In this document: piece by piece, positions 52,103 to 62,614 of the stretch
Layout of the letters: each line of letters starts with the position of its first letter
Numbering within the stretch: position 1 is the stretch's first letter
Notes under the pieces: model-generated
Seen by the model: the letters and a program-made list of their open reading frames with translations, nothing else
Databases searched by the model: none
Told to the model about the DNA's origin: nothing
Source of the DNA: Terriglobia bacterium
GTDB lineage: Bacteria > Acidobacteriota > Terriglobia > Terriglobales > Acidobacteriaceae
Assembly (NCBI GenBank): GCA_020072845.1
Contig: JAIQGF010000012.1
Coordinates: 41,975 to 105,974, forward strand
DNA length: 64,000 nt
Direction: 5' to 3'
Translations under genes and position numbers: made by a program

Positions 52103-55100
52103 GCATCGCGGAACTTTTTATCCGGCGCCCGGTGATGACCACGCTGGTCATGCTGGCTATCCTTCTGTTCGGCATCATGGGCTATCGCGCGCTGCCGGTG
52201 AGCGATCTGCCCAACGTGGATTTCCCCACCATCCAGGTGAGCGTGGCGCTGCCCGGAGCAAGCCCGGACACGATGGCGTCGGCGGTGGCCATGCCGCTGG
52301 AGAAGCAGTTCTCCACCATCGCCGGGGTGGACCAGATGACGTCCACCAACATGCTGGGGACCTCGTCCATCACCCTGCAATTCAACCTGACCCGCAATAT
52401 CGACGCGGCGGCGCAGGACGTGCAGGCGATGATCGCCAAGGCGGGCCGTGACCTGCCGCAGGACCTGCCCGCCCCGCCGACGTACCAGAAGGTAAACCCG
52501 GCCGACCAGCCGGTACTGTATTTGTCGGTCAGCTCGCCGACATTGCGGCTCTCCGACGTGGACGAATATGCCGAGACCTTGATGGCGCAACGCATCTCCA
52601 TGGTCAGCGGCGTGGCGCAGGTGATGGTTTATGGTGCCCAGAAGTACGCGGTGCGGGCGCAGCTCGATCCCAAGAAGCTGGCGGCCCACCAGATCGGCAT
52701 TGACGAAGTGAACCTGGCCGTGCAGAGCGGCAACGTCAACCTGCCGACGGGCACGCTCTGGGGCAACCGGCAGGCATTCACCGTGCTGGCCAACGGGCAG
52801 CTCACCAATGCCGACCAGTACCGGCCGCTGATTGTTGCCTACCGCAACGGCAATCCGGTGCGCCTGGGCGAACTGGGCAACGTCTTCGACAGCGTGGAGA
52901 ATGACAAGACGGCGAGCTGGTACGCCGGTCCCGATCACAATCTCAACCGCGCCATCGTGCTCGCCATCCAGAAGCAGCCCGGGACGAATACGGTGGAGGT
53001 AGTGGACAGCATCCGGGCGCTGCTGCCGTCGTTCCGCTCGCAGATCCCGGCCTCGGTTTCCCTGGACACCCTGTACGACCGCTCGAAGACGATCCGCTCG
53101 TCCGTGGACGACGTGAAATTCACCCTCTTCCTGTCGCTCATTCTGGTGATCCTGGTCATCTTCCTGTTCCTGCGTAACCTGTCGGCGACCTTTATTCCCA
53201 GCCTGGCGTTGCCGTTCTCGCTGGTGGGAACGTTCGCGGTCATGTACGCGCTCAACTACTCGCTCGACAACCTGTCGCTGATGGCGATGACGCTCTCGGT
53301 GGGCTTCGTGGTGGACGACGCGATCGTGATGCTGGAAAACATCGTGCGCCACATGGAGCACGGCGAAAAGCCGATGCAGGCGGCCTTGCGCGGATCGCGC
53401 GAGATTGGATTCACCATTGTCTCCATGACGCTGTCGCTGGCGGCGGTGTTCATCCCGGTGCTGTTCATGGGCGGCATCGTGGGCCGCCTGCTGCACGAGT
53501 TCGCGGTGACCATCGGGGCGGCCATCCTGGTGTCGGGCGTCGTCTCGCTGAGCCTGACGCCGATGCTGTGCAGCCGCATCCTGCGGCCTTACGCCGAGAT
53601 CAAACATGGCAAGCTGTACCTGCTGTCGGAGAAATTCTTCGACGGCATGTTGCACCTGTACGACAAAACCCTGCAGGTGGTGCTGCGGCACAAGCTCACG
53701 GTCATGGCGGTTTCGGCGGCGGTGCTGGTCGCCACCGGCTACCTGTTCGTCACCATCCCCAAGGGCTTTCTCGCCAGCGAGGACCAGGGCCAGATCTACA
53801 TCATGACGGAGGCGGTGCAGGGCATTTCCTTCGAAGACATGAAGGCGCACCAGGTGGCGGTGGCGCGCGCCATCCTGGACTCGCCCGACGGCAAGTACGT
53901 GAGCACGTTTTTCGCGGCGGTGCCGCGCGGCGCCACCAACCAGGGATTCATGGTGGCGCGCTTTGTGCCGCTCGGCGAGCGCCCGGGCGTGGACGCCATG
54001 ATGCAGCGCTGGCGTCCGATCGTGGCGAAAATTCCCGGCATCCAGAGCTTCCTGCAGAATCCGCCGCTCATCCGCATCGGCGGCCAGCTCACCAAGAGCC
54101 AGTACCAGTACACCCTGCAGAGCCCCGACACCAAGGACTTGTACGACTACGCCCCCAAGCTGGAAGCCGAGCTGCGCAAGAGCCCCATCCTGCAGGACGT
54201 GACCAGCGACCTGCTGATGAAAAATCCGCAGGTGAACCTCGTGATCGATCGCGACAAGGCTGCCACCATGAACGTGACCGCCACGCAGATCGAGGACGCA
54301 CTCTACACCGCGTACAGCTCGCGCCAGATTTCCACCATCTACGCGCCCAACAATGCCTATCGCGTGGTCATGGAATTGAAGCCCGAATACCAGATGGATC
54401 CTTCGGCGCTGTCGCTGCTCTACGTGCGCTCTTGCCAAACCCAGACCGGCTGCACCCCGCAACTGGTTCCGCTGTCGGAGCTGGCCCACCTGCGGCGCGA
54501 CTTGGGGCCGATGGCGATCAATCACCTCGGGCAGTTGCCGGCGGTCACGGTTTCCTTCGACCTGAAGCCGGGCGTGGCGCTGGGCGACGCGGTCGATGAG
54601 ATCAACCGCGTTTCGCGCCGCGTGCTGCCCGACTCGATCACCACCAGTTTCCAGGGCGCGGCGCAGGCGTTTGAGTCGTCGTTCAAGGGCATGGGCATCC
54701 TGCTCATCATGGCCATCCTGGTCATCTACATCGTGCTGGGGATTTTGTACGAGAGCTTTATTCACCCGATCACGATTTTGTCCGGTCTGCCGGCGGCGGG
54801 CGTGGGCGCGCTGCTCACGCTCAAGCTCTTTCACCTCGACCTGAATCTGTACGGGTTTGTGGGAATCATCATGCTGGTGGGCATCGTGAAGAAGAACGCC
54901 ATCATGATGATCGACTTTGCGCTCGACGCGCAGCGCAATGCCGGCAAGACGGCGGCCGACGCCATCTACTATGGCTGCCTGGTGCGCTTCCGCCCGATCA
55001 TGATGACCACCATGGCCGCGCTCATGGGCACGTTGCCCATCGCGTTGGGTATCGGCGCGGGGGCGGAGTCGCGCCGGCCGCTGGGGCTGGCCGTGGTCGG

Positions 55101-55254
55101 CGGGCTGGTATTCTCGCAGTTGTTGACGCTGTACATCACGCCCGTGTTCTACATCTACCTCGACCGGGCGCAGCAGTGGTCGCGCAGGAAATTCAAGAAA
55201 CCGGAAGCGGAAGCGGCGGCCGACGAGCGCGAGGAACCGGTGATGGCGGATTAG
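52099..55254 (+). CDS. RND-family inner-membrane efflux transporter (HAE1-like)
   Basis: A 1051-residue proton-driven transporter with the AcrB plan: 12 membrane helices, two large periplasmic loops. Conserved charges in TM4 (FVVDDAIVMLENI) are present. The start is GTG at 52099, overlapping the adaptor stop. Drug or metabolite efflux is expected; the substrate is not predicted. A long antisense open frame on the other strand is a GC-codon shadow. Confidence 0.94.
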   Translation: MSIAELFIRRPVMTTLVMLAILLFGIMGYRALPVSDLPNVDFPTIQVSVALPGASPDTMASAVAMPLEKQFSTIAGVDQMTSTNMLGTSSITLQFNLTRNIDAAAQDVQAMIAKAGRDLPQDLPAPPTYQKVNPADQPVLYLSVSSPTLRLSDVDEYAETLMAQRISMVSGVAQVMVYGAQKYAVRAQLDPKKLAAHQIGIDEVNLAVQSGNVNLPTGTLWGNRQAFTVLANGQLTNADQYRPLIVAYRNGNPVRLGELGNVFDSVENDKTASWYAGPDHNLNRAIVLAIQKQPGTNTVEVVDSIRALLPSFRSQIPASVSLDTLYDRSKTIRSSVDDVKFTLFLSLILVILVIFLFLRNLSATFIPSLALPFSLVGTFAVMYALNYSLDNLSLMAMTLSVGFVVDDAIVMLENIVRHMEHGEKPMQAALRGSREIGFTIVSMTLSLAAVFIPVLFMGGIVGRLLHEFAVTIGAAILVSGVVSLSLTPMLCSRILRPYAEIKHGKLYLLSEKFFDGMLHLYDKTLQVVLRHKLTVMAVSAAVLVATGYLFVTIPKGFLASEDQGQIYIMTEAVQGISFEDMKAHQVAVARAILDSPDGKYVSTFFAAVPRGATNQGFMVARFVPLGERPGVDAMMQRWRPIVAKIPGIQSFLQNPPLIRIGGQLTKSQYQYTLQSPDTKDLYDYAPKLEAELRKSPILQDVTSDLLMKNPQVNLVIDRDKAATMNVTATQIEDALYTAYSSRQISTIYAPNNAYRVVMELKPEYQMDPSALSLLYVRSCQTQTGCTPQLVPLSELAHLRRDLGPMAINHLGQLPAVTVSFDLKPGVALGDAVDEINRVSRRVLPDSITTSFQGAAQAFESSFKGMGILLIMAILVIYIVLGILYESFIHPITILSGLPAAGVGALLTLKLFHLDLNLYGFVGIIMLVGIVKKNAIMMIDFALDAQRNAGKTAADAIYYGCLVRFRPIMMTTMAALMGTLPIALGIGAGAESRRPLGLAVVGGLVFSQLLTLYITPVFYIYLDRAQQWSRRKFKKPEAEAAADEREEPVMAD

Positions 55255-55256
55255 GC

Positions 55257-55445
55257 TCCAGGCTTCAGGCGTCAGGCTTCAGGAAAATCAGCGGCTGTGC
55301 TTTGGCTCTGGTTTTTCAAACTGAGGTCAAAGACTCGCCAGCCCCGCAGGGGCGAATGACAGTAGCCCGGCGCTTCAGCGCCGGGAACCATGCGGCTTCA
55401 GATCAGAGTCCCGTAGGGACGGCTGAAATCGCGAGCCGATTGGCC
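55257..55445. repeat. Intergenic repeats with strong hairpins after the RND pump
   Basis: GGCTTCAGGCGTCAGGC-type array (55260-55282), then AGCCCCGCAGGGGCG, CCCGGCGCTTCAGCGCCGGG (8-bp perfect stem, 4-nt loop; near 55367-55386) and GTCCCGTAGGGACGGCTGAA (about 55409-55428). They separate convergent genes and could terminate both. Confidence 0.75.
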
Positions 55446-55450
55446 AACGC

Positions 55451-56611
<1,161 letters not shown>

Positions 56612-56874
56612 TCACTAATTTGGGAATGGCGCCCCTTGCCGGTACCAAAGTAATGGCTGAAAACGGCGGCCGGGGGGAGTAAGCTAACCCTAGCCGGGTA
56701 CCTGTCCTGCAGCTTGGGATAGAAGTTCCCATGAGCACCATCTTTCAGCGCGATTGTCTCAGTTGCGCCATCTCCCGTAATCCTTGTGTGCTATGCGGGC
56801 CGCTTCTGCGGGTCCCGGTTCTGCTTTCTGCTGCCCGCTACGTGTGTGAACTCCCTGAACAGGAGGCAAGTGCC

Positions 56875-57261
56875 ATGCGCACGCAGAACAAGAAAATTCT
56901 CATCGTGGACAGTGATGAATCCGTACTCATCGCCCTGGAACGTGTACTGGAGGAACAAGGATATGAAACTACCACCGCATGGGAGCTGAACGAGGCCCTG
57001 AAATTGATGGACGCCAGCCGCTTTGATGTCCTGCTGGTGGGCGATCATCCGCCCGATCTGAACTGCGAGCGCTTGTTGAAGCTGCTGCGCCGAGGGCAGT
57101 TGTGGACGCCCTGCGTGGTGATGCATTCGGCGGCGCGGCATCCTTTCTCGGAGCAGTACCTGCAGTATCTGGGCGCGCACGGAGTGGCATGCAAGTGGAA
57201 CGACAAGGAGGTATTGGAGGAGGTCAGGAAGTGCGTGGCCGATCTTCACGTCGCAGCCTGA
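56875..57261 (+). CDS. Single-domain response regulator
   Basis: A 128-residue receiver domain. Starts MRTQNKKILIVDSDESV; AGGAGG 8 bp upstream. Phosphoacceptor Asp57 (LLVGDHPPD), acidic pocket D12/D14, and K107. The usual Lys-Pro is Lys-Trp here. No output domain. The partner kinase is unknown. It converges on ctpA. Confidence 0.8.
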   Translation: MRTQNKKILIVDSDESVLIALERVLEEQGYETTTAWELNEALKLMDASRFDVLLVGDHPPDLNCERLLKLLRRGQLWTPCVVMHSAARHPFSEQYLQYLGAHGVACKWNDKEVLEEVRKCVADLHVAA

Positions 57262-57306
57262 CCAGCATTTCACCACCGAGACGCGGAGAAAAAAACAGAA
57301 AAACGA

Positions 57307-57334
57307 AAAGGGCATGGATTTTTGCGTGCCCTTT
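57307..57334. terminator. Bidirectional terminator
   Basis: AAAGGGCA (57307-57314) pairs with TGCCCTTT (57327-57334), loop 12 nt, with CTTC on one side and GTTTTT-type complement on the other. It lies between the converging response-regulator and ctpA genes. Confidence 0.7.
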
Positions 57335-57390
57335 CTTCATTGATCTCGTTTTGCCTAACAACTAGAAACTAGCAACTGGCAACTGTTTTC

Positions 57391-58998
57391 CTACCGATTG
57401 CTGGGCGGATTGTTGCGCGCGCTGTTGCGTTCGGCGATGGTGCGGCGCGCGTTGTCGGCGAGTTCTTTTGCCCTGGGCAGCAGGTCGAGCGCTTTCTGCA
57501 CCTGCGGATCAGCTTCCGCGCGGACCTTCAGGCCCTCGACCTGGCCGAACTCGTCAATGAACATTTCGCTCTTGATGCCGGCGCGGATCCAATCGTTCAC
57601 CGGCGCCAGCTCCGCTTCCGACCAGGCAATTTTCTGGTCGGTGAGGAAGCTGCGGAATTCCAGCATCACCTGGTCATCCACTTCGAAGGTCTTGGGGATG
57701 TGGCGGTTGATGAGGTAGTGCTTGGCGAAATTGAAGAACGCGTAGTGCTGCAGCAGCGTGTCCTGGAAGTGATTGGTCTTGATGGCCGGGACCTTGACGT
57801 CGGGGGTGATGCCGCCGCCGCCGTACACCGCGCGGCCGCTGTCGGTCATCTTGACTTCGCGATTGGCGCTGCCGTTCTCGCCGTTGTCGCGGTTGTAGTA
57901 GTAGTCATACAGGGAGACGCTGCTGTAATCGCGCTGGATGAGCCGCCCGCTGGGGGTGTAGTACTTGGCGGTGGTCAGCGCCAGGCCGGTGTTCTCCGAC
58001 AGCGGATAAACGGTCTGCACCAGGCCCTTGCCGAAGGTGTTCTCGCCGACGACGAGCCCGCGGTCGTGGTCCTGAATGGCGCCGGCGACGATCTCGGCGG
58101 CCGACGCCGTGCCCTTGTTTACCAGCACGACGATCGGGTAGTTGCGTCCGCCGTTGCCGTGGCTGGCGCGATACACCTTCTCCGGCGACGAGCGCCCGTG
58201 GTGTGACACGATCACCGCGCCCTTGGGCAGGAACTTGTCGGCCACGCCGACGCCCTCGCTCAGCAGCCCGCCGGGGTTCTGGCGGAGATCGAGGATCAGG
58301 CCCTTCAACTCGCCGAATTGATCGAGTGCGTCCTGGACTTCCTTGTCGGTCGTCTCCTGGAAGCCGGTGACGTGCAGGTATCCGATGCCCGGGCGGATCA
58401 GGAAATGCAGGTCCACGCTGTAGCGCGGAATCTCGTCGCGCGTGACGGTGAACTCCATCGGCTTGGGGGCGCCCTCGCGCAGGATGGTGATGCGCACCTG
58501 CGTGCCCTTGGGTCCCTTGAGCAGGTCGGCGACTTCGCTGGTGCTCAGGTTGTCGGTGGGCTTGCCGTCCACGGCGGCGATCACGTCGCCGGGATGGATG
58601 CCGACTTTATATGCCGGCGTGCCCACGAACGGCATCAGCACGATGACTTTGTTGTTGCGCGGTCCCACCGACATGCCCACGCCGTAGTACTTGCCGCGCT
58701 GCTCTTCGCGCAGCAGCGAGTACGACTTGGGATCGAAGAAGTTGGAGTGCGGATCGAGCACCCGCAGCATGCCGGGAATGGCGCCGTTGAAGATGGCTTT
58801 GTCGGCGTTCACCGGCTCGGCGTAGTTCTGCTCGACCACGTCATAGACCTGGGAGAACGAGCGCAGGCTGTCGCGCACGTCGGTGTCGGAGGACGGCTGC
58901 GAGGGGCTGACACGCTGACCAAACAGCGCGCCCAGGAAGCCACATACCAGGATGACCAGGACGACCAGGAGAAGGGATCGGCGAGCGCCACGGAGCAT
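57391..58998 (-). CDS. ctpA: S41 C-terminal processing peptidase with PDZ domain
   Basis: A 535-residue periplasmic protease. N-terminal membrane anchor/signal (about 8-27, LLLVVLVILVCGFLGAL); PDZ domain (about 100-185); S41 catalytic core with Ser near 298 in GTASAAE and Lys near 323 in ENTFGKG. CtpA trims C-termini of periplasmic proteins. The C-terminus (about 430-535) is helical. No partner NlpI-like gene is adjacent. Confidence 0.92.
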   Translation of the reverse strand: MLRGARRSLLLVVLVILVCGFLGALFGQRVSPSQPSSDTDVRDSLRSFSQVYDVVEQNYAEPVNADKAIFNGAIPGMLRVLDPHSNFFDPKSYSLLREEQRGKYYGVGMSVGPRNNKVIVLMPFVGTPAYKVGIHPGDVIAAVDGKPTDNLSTSEVADLLKGPKGTQVRITILREGAPKPMEFTVTRDEIPRYSVDLHFLIRPGIGYLHVTGFQETTDKEVQDALDQFGELKGLILDLRQNPGGLLSEGVGVADKFLPKGAVIVSHHGRSSPEKVYRASHGNGGRNYPIVVLVNKGTASAAEIVAGAIQDHDRGLVVGENTFGKGLVQTVYPLSENTGLALTTAKYYTPSGRLIQRDYSSVSLYDYYYNRDNGENGSANREVKMTDSGRAVYGGGGITPDVKVPAIKTNHFQDTLLQHYAFFNFAKHYLINRHIPKTFEVDDQVMLEFRSFLTDQKIAWSEAELAPVNDWIRAGIKSEMFIDEFGQVEGLKVRAEADPQVQKALDLLPRAKELADNARRTIAERNSARNNPPSNR

Positions 58999-59180
58999 GT
59001 TGATAGAAATCCTTCCGGTGCGACGAAGACGCGAACGATGTCCTCACCGTGAGCTGTTCGCAGTATAACACGGGCTTTTCGGGGCATTTACGGGCATTTT
59101 GTCCCCCGAAAGGTACGAAAGTACCAGAGGCGCAAGGTTCCAGGCGGCAAGTTTCAGGCGCCAGGCACAACCGCAAAGGA

Positions 59181-59355
59181 GTGTCATTCCGAGCGGAGCG
59201 AGGAATCTGCTTTTTCAAGAGCTCATGCGTGCCACTGAAAAGCAGGTTCCTCGACTCGGACGCGCGGCGGCAGCCCGCGTCGCTCCTTCGCTGCGCTCAG
59301 GACAGGCTCCACCGGGCGCGCGGGCCTGCCGGCGCGTCCTCGCTCGGAATGACAC
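59181..59355. repeat. 175-bp composite element with 15-bp terminal inverted repeats (MITE-like)
   Basis: GTGTCATTCCGAGCG (59181-59195) faces CGCTCGGAATGACAC (59341-59355), perfect. A second nested pair is GAGGAATCTGCTTTT (about 59200-59214) with AAAAGCAGGTTCCTC (about 59239-59253). It contains the C-terminal coding end of the following minus-strand gene. Related fragments lie at 1129, 11126 and 35253. Confidence 0.75.
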
Positions 59356-59859
59356 GTCTCTAGAATTAGCGGTTGGTTGACCAGTGTCGCAGGCGCAGGC
59401 CTTGATGGTGTGGGTCTGAGACGACGGATTCTCACGCTCCTGCTCGGCGGCCGACTCTTCCGCCATGCGTTCGGCTTCGGTTTCCGGGATTTGCAATACC
59501 TCGAGTAATTCCTTCATTAGCGATTTTTCGCCGGCCATGTCGGCGGAGTTGGCGATTTCCTGCGTTTCCTCATGGAGGCGCTTGAGGTTGCAGGCAGCGA
59601 TCTGCAGGGCGTAGAGCATGAGGGCGACGCGCTTGGTGTCCACGGCCTTGTCGGTGAGGAGGCGCATGACCTGGAAGAGGGCGTATTGCAGGCTCATGGC
59701 GTCCTCGACCATGCGGAGGGTGTCGTCGGGCTGCTTGGCGTGGGCGGCGTCGTGGAAGACGCAATAGTTGCGTCCGCGGCGGGCAGGTGCGGCGCAGGGG
59801 GCGCCGTTGAGCTTGGTGTGCTGGCAGCGGGGAGCGTTATCGAGTTTGGCAACGGGCAT
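59215..59859 (-). CDS. Hypothetical protein with N-terminal Cys/His motif, repeat-derived C-terminus
   Basis: A 214-residue product. N-terminal CQHTKLNGAPCAAPARRG...YCVFH (C, C, C, H spacing) suggests a small zinc site typical of a multi-copy acidobacterial family. A helical middle (about 45-130) follows. The last ~45 residues (GACPERSEGATRA... ) are encoded by the 59181-59355 element, and its stop lies in the element. The natural end is probably near residue 165. Function unknown. Confidence 0.55.
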   Translation of the reverse strand: MPVAKLDNAPRCQHTKLNGAPCAAPARRGRNYCVFHDAAHAKQPDDTLRMVEDAMSLQYALFQVMRLLTDKAVDTKRVALMLYALQIAACNLKRLHEETQEIANSADMAGEKSLMKELLEVLQIPETEAERMAEESAAEQERENPSSQTHTIKACACDTGQPTANSRDVSFRARTRRQARAPGGACPERSEGATRAAAARPSRGTCFSVARMSS

Positions 59860-60246
59860 AGGTTATACCCCCCTCCCGGGGGATGGTGTGTGGAATCAAT
59901 GAGTTAGCTCCAGGTAACCTGGGGAATCGGCAGGTAACCTGGGGGAGCGGGTGGTCAGCGGCTGGTGCTTGGTGGTCGGCGATGGATGTGCGACCAACCT
60001 GCGGTGGAAGCCACGATGTCAAAGAGCCGGACATAGTAGTCCCTACTTTAAGCGTAGCAAATTGGGAGGGAAAACCCGCCACATACGGCGGCGATATTTC
60101 TCAGGCGTTTTCAATAGCTTGCGGGGAAACTTCGGGTTTTGGGGGCTTGACAAGAAAGCGGCGGATGAGTAAGAGAGCATCAAATCGGTGCGCACGGGAG
60201 ATTCTTGGGCGTAAGCTAAAGCTGACATAGCCTCTGGCTTCCTGCT
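59860..60246. other. 387-bp gap with two CAGGTAACCTGGGG boxes
   Basis: A 14-bp direct repeat CAGGTAACCTGGGG occurs at 59911-59924 and 59931-59944. The core CAGGT-A-ACCTG is a dyad with a single central base. GGTAACC fits the GGTNACC type of restriction site. The rest of the gap shows no gene. It lies upstream of the methyltransferase gene. Confidence 0.5.
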
Positions 60247-60267
60247 GTGTACTTAGGAAGTGCTAAA

Positions 60268-61335
60268 GTGGGTCAGCGCTCCCCCATGATCACGACCACG
60301 CCAATACACCCGCACGATTGTGGCGGCAGCGGCGCCCACGAAAGATTCCTCCCATTAGAACTGAACAACATCCGAGACCCGCAAACCGACCTCCCACGCA
60401 TTGCAAAAAATCCAAGGCTGACGGCCTTGATAGATTCCATCATTCCGCGAATTCCGACCGTTCACGATCTCCACCGGGGCGATGCACGCCGGCGACTTGC
60501 GGAGGTTGCGTCCGAGTCCGTGCACCTGGTCGTAACATCGCCTCCCTACTGGACGTTGAAGGAATACCGCCAGTCAGAAGGCCAGCTCGGTTTCATAAAC
60601 GACTACGAGAAGTTTGTTTTGGAACTCGACAAAGTCTGGCAGGAATGTCGGCGCGTACTCGTACCCGGCGGTCGGCTCATCGTAGTAGTTGGTGATGTTT
60701 GCTTGTCGCGCCGCAATAACGGCGGTCGTCATATGGTCGTGCCGCTGCATGCTTCCATTCAAGAGCATTGCCGTGCCATCGGCTTCGATAATCTCGCACC
60801 GATCTTCTGGTACAAGATCGCTAACGCCAAGCACGAGGTCGAGAATGGTTCCTCCGGGTTTCTGGGAAAACCGTATGAACCCAACGCTGTCGTGAAGAAT
60901 GATGTTGAGTTTGTACTCATGCAGCGGAAGTATGGCGCATACCGCAAACCGTCCGTCAGCACCAGGATACTAAGCGTCATCTCCGCCGCGAACCATCAGA
61001 AATGGTTCCAGCAGATATGGACAGACGTCACAGGCGCTTCGACTAGAGATCACCCTGCGCCGTTTCCGCTTGAGTTAGCGACTCGACTAGTCAGAATGTT
61101 CAGCTTTGTTGGTGACACGGTGCTCGACCCATTTCTTGGCACTGGAACAACCAGCCTTGCATCAGCTCTGACGGGCCGCAATAGCATCGGCGTCGAAGTG
61201 GACGAACATTATTTCGACATGGCCGTCACACGGCTGGCAAACGGTACCGACCGGCTGTTCGGGGCCGTTCAGGTCAACACCCACTTGCGAGGAAAATCAT
61301 CCTCGTCTAAGCGACGGGAACAGCCGACACACTGA
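60268..61335 (+). CDS. Type II DNA methyltransferase, beta-class N4-cytosine/N6-adenine
   Basis: A 355-residue enzyme. Motif IV TSPPYW (about residues 90-95) precedes the SAM motif I DPFLGTGTT (about 287-295), the order of beta-class methyltransferases; SPPYW is typical of N4-cytosine enzymes. Start: GTG at 60268 with AGGAAG 7 nt upstream; an upstream GTG (60247) or ATG (60286) is also possible. It converges on the endonuclease gene, with only 2 bp between stops. Confidence 0.9.
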   Translation: MGQRSPMITTTPIHPHDCGGSGAHERFLPLELNNIRDPQTDLPRIAKNPRLTALIDSIIPRIPTVHDLHRGDARRRLAEVASESVHLVVTSPPYWTLKEYRQSEGQLGFINDYEKFVLELDKVWQECRRVLVPGGRLIVVVGDVCLSRRNNGGRHMVVPLHASIQEHCRAIGFDNLAPIFWYKIANAKHEVENGSSGFLGKPYEPNAVVKNDVEFVLMQRKYGAYRKPSVSTRILSVISAANHQKWFQQIWTDVTGASTRDHPAPFPLELATRLVRMFSFVGDTVLDPFLGTGTTSLASALTGRNSIGVEVDEHYFDMAVTRLANGTDRLFGAVQVNTHLRGKSSSSKRREQPTH

Positions 61336-61337
61336 AA

Positions 61338-62033
61338 TTAGCGGCCCGTACCGAATCGCTTCCTATACAAACTGCAAAACGTTTGCAGAAATGCTTCGTA
61401 GCGAATTGGACTGTCCGGTTTCGGCGAGAGTTCGTCTGTTATGAGCTTGGCGGGGTTCTTTCCATCGTAGTTCACGACTATCACGGCCAGGGCTTCCGGT
61501 TGGTCATTCGGATCATCGGCCGATGAGCGGAGCGGAATGTCCGCAAATATCTTTATTGTGTCCTTCACCACCTTTTGCATGTCGAACCGCGGACGCACCA
61601 AGCCCTTCGCAGATGCATCGGGATTTTCATACACTGGGCAGCAGTTGACGATCACGATGGCGGCGGCAATGCAATCGGGCCGGTGATTGTGGACATGATT
61701 ACAGTAAGCGATTAAATCGCCGTAGCGATTCCATCTCGCCTTTCCGTGCGCCGTCATAATCGTCTTGTTCTCGACAGCGGCCCGAACGGTTCCCGGACCC
61801 AAACTCGGTTCAACAAATGTCAGATCGACGTTTCGTGACGCAACCCGAGTGCGGACATCGGCGTTCTTGACGGGCTTTAACTTTTCCGAAGCAAGGTCTT
61901 TTGCCAGTGCGCGGCACGATTCCCGGAGATCGGCAACGACGAAGTCGGCGAGGGCATTCGAGTGCCCCTGCGATCTCGGGTTGAAACCGAGATGCGCGTT
62001 CATCCACTCGACATATGCCTGCGGCGCGAGCAA
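61338..62033 (-). CDS. Putative type II restriction endonuclease
   Basis: A 231-residue protein. The core RNVDLTF ... AVENKT gives D70 - x17 - E88-N-K90, matching PD-(D/E)xK nucleases. Helices and strands around it (ADFVVADLRES, CIAAAIVIVNCC) fit a restriction-type fold. The recognition site is unknown. Pairing with a methyltransferase gene 2 bp away supports a type II system. Codon use and AT content differ from the neighbours, consistent with horizontal acquisition. Confidence 0.75.
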   Translation of the reverse strand: MLAPQAYVEWMNAHLGFNPRSQGHSNALADFVVADLRESCRALAKDLASEKLKPVKNADVRTRVASRNVDLTFVEPSLGPGTVRAAVENKTIMTAHGKARWNRYGDLIAYCNHVHNHRPDCIAAAIVIVNCCPVYENPDASAKGLVRPRFDMQKVVKDTIKIFADIPLRSSADDPNDQPEALAVIVVNYDGKNPAKLITDELSPKPDSPIRYEAFLQTFCSLYRKRFGTGR

Positions 62034-62197
62034 GTTGCGACAATGTTAAGCTGCCATCCCCTATCTCGATGTTTACTAAGAGGTTGACTTGTATTTAGCG
62101 CCAAGAGGCGGATTGGGCACGGATTGCCAACCGCCGACCGCCGAAACACCGACTGACCGATAGACCGAAAGACACAGCGCGCAGTATTATGTGAGCC

Positions 62198-62614
62198 ATG
62201 AACCTCGGCTTACCCGAAATGATTTTCATCTTCCTGCTGGCCCTGATTATCTTCGGGCCGCGGAAGCTGCCCGAAATCGGAAGGCAGATCGGGAAAGCCA
62301 TGGGCGAATTCAAGAAGGCCAGCAACGAGTTCAAGTCGCAAATCGAAGGCGAAATCAGGAATTTGGAGCTGGAAGAGACCGTGAAACGCGCGTCCGAGCC
62401 GCAGATCCTGCCGCCGCAAGGAAGCGTGGCCAACACCGCGCCCACGGTCGCCGCCGTCGCTCTGCACGACCCCGCGCCCGCGCTCGATGCCCCGACGACG
62501 CTCGACGCCGCTGTGACGCCCGCGCCCGATGCCGCCTCGGTGCACGATGCGGCCACTGCGCAGGGCGCTGCGCCTGCGCCCGCCGATCATCCCGCCAAGG
62601 CCGCCGATGTCTGA
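62198..62614 (+). CDS. tatA: Sec-independent translocase protein TatA/TatB
   Basis: A 138-residue protein: membrane helix (about 6-20), hinge FGPRKLPE, amphipathic helix (about 22-50), then a long Ala/Pro-rich acidic tail. The tail is longer than in classical TatA and might act like TatB. It overlaps tatC by 8 bp, so the two are an operon. Together they form the twin-arginine export pore. Confidence 0.92.
   Translation: MNLGLPEMIFIFLLALIIFGPRKLPEIGRQIGKAMGEFKKASNEFKSQIEGEIRNLELEETVKRASEPQILPPQGSVANTAPTVAAVALHDPAPALDAPTTLDAAVTPAPDAASVHDAATAQGAAPAPADHPAKAADV

Noticed and set aside
51565..54834. Very long minus-strand open frame opposite the RND transporter
   Set aside because: It is a shadow: codon bias of the high-GC transporter gene leaves the opposite strand open, and the translation is His/Arg/Gln-rich without domains.
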